Origin: Cereibacter sphaeroides
GTDB lineage: Bacteria > Pseudomonadota > Alphaproteobacteria > Rhodobacterales > Rhodobacteraceae
Assembly (NCBI GenBank): GCA_003243455.1
Contig: QFQS01000015.1
Coordinates: 1 to 26,470, forward strand
Direction of reading: 5' to 3'
Length of the DNA stretch: 26,470 nucleotides
The notes under the pieces were generated by a model, which was not told the origin of the DNA, made no database searches, and worked only from the letters and a program-made list of their open reading frames with translations. Of the stretch, positions 23,425 to 26,470 are shown piece after piece. Every line of letters begins with the position of its first letter. Within the stretch, counting starts at the first letter, position 1. Made by a program: the position numbers and the translations under genes.

Positions 23425-24620
23425 TGAATGTGCTTACGCCGGAGCGTCGCAAGTTCTGCGCGGAGGTCGGTCGTTCCCGCCGCGACACCGTTCAGGATCG
23501 ACTGGGTGAAGCCTCCCGGTGAGCGGATGCGCGCGGCACCGCTGGACGCGTCATCGTTCAGCCTTTGGTACGCGTAGATCACCGCGACTGCCGTCATCGG
23601 CGCTCCGATCTTCAACACACTCGATGCCCACGTTTCGGCCGAGAGGGTCGTGGACGGGCGCAGGTAGCTTCCGGCGGCCACCACGTCGTAGGCAGAGCGG
23701 ATCGGCTCTGGGTAGTCCGTGACCGACGGGCAGGCTTCAAGCACCATTTTCAAATCAATATCATCCCCTGACCGCGGCGGGGCTTCACGCGGAACCTCCA
23801 CCTCCAAGCAATTCTCGATAGAGAGATCTGATTCAGGCTCTTTGTGACGGAATTTTTCGCCGTCATTGGTAGAAGAATCCGATGTAGAAAATGCGGCGCT
23901 GCCGGGGGTTTCGAGGAGCTTGAACTCGGCGACGTCAGTGATCGCGAGCAGGCGCTCCGCGTCCTCAGCCAGTCTGGCCCAGTCGTTCGCGAGCGCGGGC
24001 TTTATGCCATCCTTGGTCGGCCTGGCGGGCGTGCGGCTGCTGAGGCTGCCGAACCGAGCAGCGAGCTCGTCGGTGTTCGCTTCCGTGTGCATCGCGAGCC
24101 ACTCGAGCGCGTTTCTCACCCGCCGGCGATCAGCGCCGATGACAGCGCGAAGCCTCTTCTGCTCAAGCTTGGCGGCCTCGATCTCGGTGACAGTGCGTTC
24201 GAACTCCGCTTGGCGTCTCAGGAGCGGCGTCAGGTCGAGACCGTAGACAGCTTCCTTGCCATCGGCACCCACGCGGCGGAACCGCTTCTGGTTTGCAGAG
24301 TCCCGCCGGATGATGAGGCCCTCGTCCACGAGCTCCTTGATTGCTGCGGTGATGGCGCGAGTTGTGACGCCCACCTTGCTGGCGAGGCGTTCGTTGGAAG
24401 GCCATACGACCGGAAGCCCCTCCCCGACCGCCCGGTGAGAGACTGCAAGTTCTATGAGGACATGCCGCGGCGTGCCCTTCAGTCCGAGCGCATGCTGGGC
24501 CAATCGCGCGGCTTCGCGCAGCTGGTCGCGGGTTGCCTTGGTAACAGGCTGGTCGACAGCCGAACGCGTTTCCAGAACGGCGTTTTTCAGCCGCTGGATT
24601 GCAGACGATGCGGGTTGCAT
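23421..24620 (-). CDS. repC: RepC-family plasmid replication initiator
   Basis: This 399-residue protein is related to RepC of alphaproteobacterial repABC plasmids. The N-terminal winged-helix region is recognisable (VVWPSNERLASKVGVTTRAI, KELVDEGLIIRRDSANQKRF, VYGLDLTPLLRR), followed by the usual helical segment and an acidic, Ser-rich linker at about 245-285. The conserved C-terminal domain follows (DIDLKMVLEACPSVTDYPEP, AVIYAYQRL, RSPGGFTQSIL). RepC binds its origin inside its own gene and is limiting for initiation. ATG 24620 has a perfect AAGGAGGG. repA and repB are not present: the gene upstream encodes a small ribbon-helix-helix protein. An antisense RNA gene and an SD-masking hairpin are predicted in its leader. 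Confidence 0.88.
   Translation of the reverse strand: MQPASSAIQRLKNAVLETRSAVDQPVTKATRDQLREAARLAQHALGLKGTPRHVLIELAVSHRAVGEGLPVVWPSNERLASKVGVTTRAITAAIKELVDEGLIIRRDSANQKRFRRVGADGKEAVYGLDLTPLLRRQAEFERTVTEIEAAKLEQKRLRAVIGADRRRVRNALEWLAMHTEANTDELAARFGSLSSRTPARPTKDGIKPALANDWARLAEDAERLLAITDVAEFKLLETPGSAAFSTSDSSTNDGEKFRHKEPESDLSIENCLEVEVPREAPPRSGDDIDLKMVLEACPSVTDYPEPIRSAYDVVAAGSYLRPSTTLSAETWASSVLKIGAPMTAVAVIYAYQRLNDDASSGAARIRSPGGFTQSILNGVAAGTTDLRAELATLRRKHIQ
23746..23895. other. AT-rich stretch within repC, candidate origin core
   Basis: The linker-coding part of repC is clearly richer in A+T than its surroundings; the 50 bases 23841-23890 contain 20 G or C by my count. In repABC plasmids the replication origin lies in such an AT-rich stretch inside repC, so this is a candidate melting region. 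No specific repeats were found in it. Confidence 0.4.
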
Positions 24621-24622
24621 CG

Positions 24623-24639
24623 TTCCCTCCTTATGAGGG
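24623..24639 (-). promoter_or_regulatory. Hairpin masking the repC ribosome binding site; inverted half-iterons
   Basis: The plus strand reads TTCCCTC at 24623-24629 and TATGAGGG at 24632-24639, inverted partial copies of the plasmid repeat (core TGCGCGCTATTCCCTCA). In repC mRNA the same bases form CCCUC-AUAAG-GAGGG, a 5-bp hairpin that buries the AAGGAGGG Shine-Dalgarno 5 bases before the AUG. It could therefore act as an RNA switch freed or locked by the antisense RNA, as a protein operator, or both. Confidence 0.55.
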
Positions 24640-24673
24640 CAAAGCGGGAGCGTTCACCGAATCGATGTTGCAG

Positions 24674-24702
24674 TTGACTTCGATTTTGGGGGGTGAGATA
24701 AC
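24674..24702 (+). promoter_or_regulatory. Promoter of the candidate antisense RNA
   Basis: TTGACT (24674-24679), a 17-base spacer and GATAAC (24697-24702) form a good sigma-70-type promoter on the plus strand, opposite to repC. Transcription would begin near 24709. Confidence 0.55.
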
Positions 24703-24708
24703 TGATCC

Positions 24709-24785
24709 TGTCACAAACCAGTTCACCCCTGCGGTGATCTCCGAGGCCCTCGAAGTCGCCAAACTTCGGGGGCCTCTGCTTTGCC
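24709..24785 (+). ncRNA. Candidate antisense RNA controlling repC (ctRNA / incA-like)
   Basis: The 173-base gap between the ribbon-helix-helix gene and repC has a plus-strand promoter followed by a strong stem-loop: GAGGCCCTCGAAGT (24743-24756), a 6-base loop and ACTTCGGGGGCCTC (24763-24776), 14 bp with one G-U pair. A transcript of about 75 bases would be fully complementary to the repC leader. This matches the position, size and layout of the ctRNA of repABC plasmids, which represses repC and causes incompatibility. The run after the stem (TGCTTT) is a weak terminator tail, so the exact 3' end is uncertain. Confidence 0.5.
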
Positions 24786-24793
24786 GGGTTACA

Positions 24794-24997
24794 TCACGAT
24801 TGTCCCTTCTGGGGCATGAAGCGGGCCTCCAGGGCCTCCGTGACCGCATCGCGTCGCGACATGGCCCGGTTTTCCCTGACATAGCGGTTGATGGCGTCGT
24901 CCAGCTCGCTGGAGATCCACATCGTGGTCTCCTTGTAGCCTTGCGCGCGTCGAGCCGCGCGATGGCGCTGGTTCGCCGTCGAGCTCATTGATTGCAT
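24794..24997 (-). CDS. Ribbon-helix-helix (CopG/Arc-type) DNA-binding protein
   Basis: This 67-residue protein has a ribbon-helix-helix domain at its C-terminus. The strand is KETTMWISSEL, helix 1 DDAINRYVRENR and helix 2 MSRRDAVTEALEARF. The first 24 residues are basic and probably disordered. The ATG at 24997 is my choice; the frame extends upstream to 25039 and also has an ATG at 24988. Small ribbon-helix-helix proteins such as CopG commonly repress replication genes on plasmids, and its place directly before repC suggests copy control or autoregulation. Candidate target repeats lie upstream at 25067-25079 and 25197-25216. Confidence 0.75.
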   Translation of the reverse strand: MQSMSSTANQRHRAARRAQGYKETTMWISSELDDAINRYVRENRAMSRRDAVTEALEARFMPQKGQS

Positions 24998-25530
24998 ATC
25001 TCTTGGACCCCTGTGGAAGTGGCGTACCGAGAGATGCACGGGAATTCGGGTTAGAGCCAGCGGAAAAATCTCCCGATATCTCCCATTCGGAGCCGAAGAA
25101 AATCCGCGTTAATTTATGGCGAAATACTAACCCGCTGATTTGTTGCGGCTTTCGCTTTCCTAAATAGCGATAAGTTTCATTAAGCATGAATTCCGGAATC
25201 TCCCGATATGCGGGAGCGAGACGGACGCGAAGACAAGCCCCGATTTTATGCGGATTTTCGCAATCCACACTTTTTGTGATGTCATCCGGGCTGCGAGCGA
25301 CCGTGGCCGAGTCGCTCTTTGCGACGCTGCGGCTCCGTGCGCTACTTGCTGCTGCACGGGGGCCGGGCCAGCGAGCAGCGCTCGCACAAGCGGTCTGTAA
25401 CCCGCGCGTCGCCCCTTTCTGTCTCTCCAGCCCCAGCATTGGTCGTCACAGTCTCCCTTTCGCGGAAAGGAGGGTGATTGGTCGTGCCGTCTGTCAACAC
25501 TAACCGCGCCTGTGGGCTGTAAAATTTGCT
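24998..25530. other. Non-coding region between the RHH gene and the repeat array
   Basis: No convincing gene is seen in these 530 bases; open frames here have no ribosome binding sites and biased composition. A 13-bp direct repeat AATCTCCCGATAT occurs at 25067-25079 and 25197-25209, exactly 130 bases apart. The second copy lies within a perfect 6-bp palindrome CTCCCG-ATATG-CGGGAG (25200-25216). The stretch 25080-25200 is AT-rich compared with its flanks and could hold the promoter of the RHH-repC unit or a melting region. Confidence 0.5.
25067..25216. repeat. Direct repeat AATCTCCCGATAT with palindrome
   Basis: Two exact copies of the 13-mer (25067-25079, 25197-25209), plus a palindrome at the second copy (CTCCCG 25200-25205, CGGGAG 25211-25216). 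The first copy is followed by a further TCTCCC at 25078-25083. They lie 70 to 220 bases upstream of the ribbon-helix-helix gene and may be its operators. Confidence 0.55.
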
Positions 25531-25681
25531 CCAAGTGTGAGGGAATAGCGCGCACTTGGCTTTTCTCGAGTGAGGGAATAGCCCGCGCATCGGCCGGGAC
25601 TATGAGGGAATAGCGCGCAGTTGCGAACTCGTCCCCGAATCCCCCGACTCAAGGCGCGTGACTATGAGGGAATAGCGCGCA
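25531..25681 (+). repeat. Iteron cluster, forward orientation (four copies)
   Basis: Four copies of TGAGGGAATAGCGCGCA begin at 25538, 25571 (imperfect, GCCCGCGCA), 25603 and 25665. Start-to-start distances are 33, 32 and 62, close to three, three and six helical turns, so the sites lie on one face of the DNA. The first copy is embedded in a palindrome (CCAAGTG 25531-25537, CACTTGG 25553-25559). These face the opposite way from the nine copies that follow. They are probably binding sites for the initiator or a plasmid-specific protein. Confidence 0.82.
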
Positions 25682-25764
25682 GATGGCATGTCCACCGTTT
25701 GGCATGTCGTGACGAGGCGGCTAGGGTTCGACGCCTGCTCTCGATCCATTTCGAAGGCAAGTTG

Positions 25765-26470
25765 CAACTGCGCGCTATTCCCTCATGGTTCGACCCGGCT
25801 GCTGCTGATCGTTGCGGCCAACAACGGTGAACTGCTGGCGCGCGTAGATGGTGTGCCGGTGAACGGCGGTCCGATCTGTCATCGGGGCTCCCTGTGGCGC
25901 GGCTCGTCGTTTTGTGAAGCAACTGCGCGTTATTCCCTCACGGTCGCCGGGCTCGGGCGAACGTGATCCGAGCCCTATGACCTGTGTCGAGCTGATCTGC
26001 GCGCTATTCCCTCATAGTCGCCGCGTCAGGTGTCATGGCGGGCGCAGCGCGCCATTGGAGGCCGTGGACGGCAACTGCGCGCTATTCCCTCATAGGGAAC
26101 AGCGGCGGTGTTGCGGATCTCGGCGATCGCATTGATCCAGCTCCGGAGCCAACTGCGCGCTATTCCCTCATACGCCCGTGCGTCGCGCGGGCACTTTGAT
26201 GGGGGCCTCTGCTAGGGCGTGCGGACTGCAACTGCGCGCTATTCCCTCATAGGTGCAGGCTGCTTCGTAGGAGCACTGCTGAGACCGCCGCGACGTCCGC
26301 GGAGGCAACTGCGCGCTATTCCCTCATAGGTCCGCGCAGCATCGAGAACGTTGTCGAGGGCACCTGAGCCAACTGCGCGCTATTCCCTCATACCGACTGG
26401 AACGCTGATATGGCTGTCCCGGAGGCACTTTTCCGCCCGGTTCGGCCAAGTGCGCGCTATTCCCTCATAG
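25765..26470 (-). repeat. Iteron-like array, reverse orientation, 77-bp period (nine or more copies)
   Basis: Nine copies of the core TGCGCGCTATTCCCTCA start at 25769, 25924 (one change), 25998, 26076, 26154, 26233, 26310, 26374 and 26451. Most are extended to CAAC before and TAG after the core. Distances are 155, 74, 78, 78, 79, 77, 64 and 77 bases; 155 is twice 77.5, and a worn copy may remain near 25836. The intervening sequences of about 54-60 bases are all different. The last copy touches the window end, so the array probably continues. The unusual spacing distinguishes it from ordinary iterons (about 20-22 bp) and from CRISPR. Confidence 0.85.

Noticed and set aside
23844..24677. 277-residue plus-strand open frame
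   Set aside because: It is antisense to repC, which has a perfect ribosome binding site and family-conserved sequence.
24743..24776. Ordinary terminator of the RHH gene
   Set aside because: The hairpin is strong, but no T run follows it on the minus strand, and a well-placed opposite promoter makes an antisense RNA more likely. A partial attenuator role cannot be excluded.
25260..25269. DnaA box in GCAATCCACA
   Set aside because: Two mismatches to TTATCCACA in the first two bases and no second box nearby; not enough to call.
25342..26135. Small open frames with repeated peptides such as CALFPH and RAIPSH
   Set aside because: The repeated peptide is only the iteron core read in frame; spacing changes the frame from copy to copy and there are no ribosome binding sites.
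25531..26470. CRISPR array
   Set aside because: Repeats of 17-24 bases are separated by unequal gaps of about 8 to 138 bases, four copies are inverted, and no cas genes are in view. Iteron-like or centromere-like sites fit better.
1..26470. tRNA or rRNA genes
   Set aside because: No cloverleaf with a TTCGANTC-type arm and no rRNA-like stretch was noticed on reading; this is not a substitute for a covariance search.

Overview
The window is high in GC and carries about 25 genes, almost all on the minus strand. It looks like part of a large plasmid, or a plasmid with phage ancestry, from an alphaproteobacterium of the Rhizobiales type. The grounds are a RepC-family replication initiator, a DUF1419-type protein, a gene resembling the C-terminal half of Rhizobiales TniQ proteins, and a block of phage-type genes (rIIA/rIIB-like pair, thymidine kinase, SSB, metallophosphoesterase, many small ORFs). 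There are no virion, terminase, conjugation or ParA/ParB genes in the window, so phage-plasmid status is an inference. I cannot name the genus.

Layout. (1) 1-1318: an IS3-family element of the IS2 subgroup, with inverted repeats at both ends. (2) 1300-3825 (-): the N-terminal part of a giant DarB-like N6-adenine methylase/helicase, cut by the IS just before the expected helicase half. (3) 3911-11085 (-): small phage-type genes, among them a dual-specificity phosphatase, a membrane diguanylate cyclase, an acetyltransferase-like protein, a duplicated winged-helix-like protein, ADP-ribosyltransferase-like proteins, ssb and a HAD phosphatase. (4) 11307-17750 (-): a secreted protein, DUF1419, a TniQ-C-terminus-like protein, a papain-like candidate, thymidine kinase, a small membrane protein, a second ART-like protein, a metallophosphoesterase and a MYG1 family protein. 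(5) 17842-21889 (-): an rIIA-rIIB pair, the rIIB member carrying an added C-terminal helix-turn-helix array. (6) 22097-22927 (+): the only plus-strand gene apart from the IS, unrecognised. (7) 22924-24997 (-): the replication module, a ribbon-helix-helix protein, RepC and a small coupled gene. (8) 25531-26470: at least 13 copies of a 17-bp iteron-like repeat, running to the window edge.

The most unusual part is the replication module. RepC is normally the last gene of repABC, regulated by a small antisense RNA, with its origin inside repC and no iterons. Here repA and repB are absent. A CopG-like protein sits in front of repC, and the leader keeps what looks like an antisense RNA gene plus a hairpin that hides the repC ribosome binding site. 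About 0.9 kb upstream lies a large repeat array with an unusually long, regular period of about 77 bp. The repC ribosome binding site overlaps inverted half-copies of the same repeat, which suggests one network linking repeat binding to RepC synthesis.

Other gene-level points of interest are three small proteins with possible ADP-ribosyltransferase folds, a group of phosphoester-cleaving enzymes, and the methylase gene broken by the IS.
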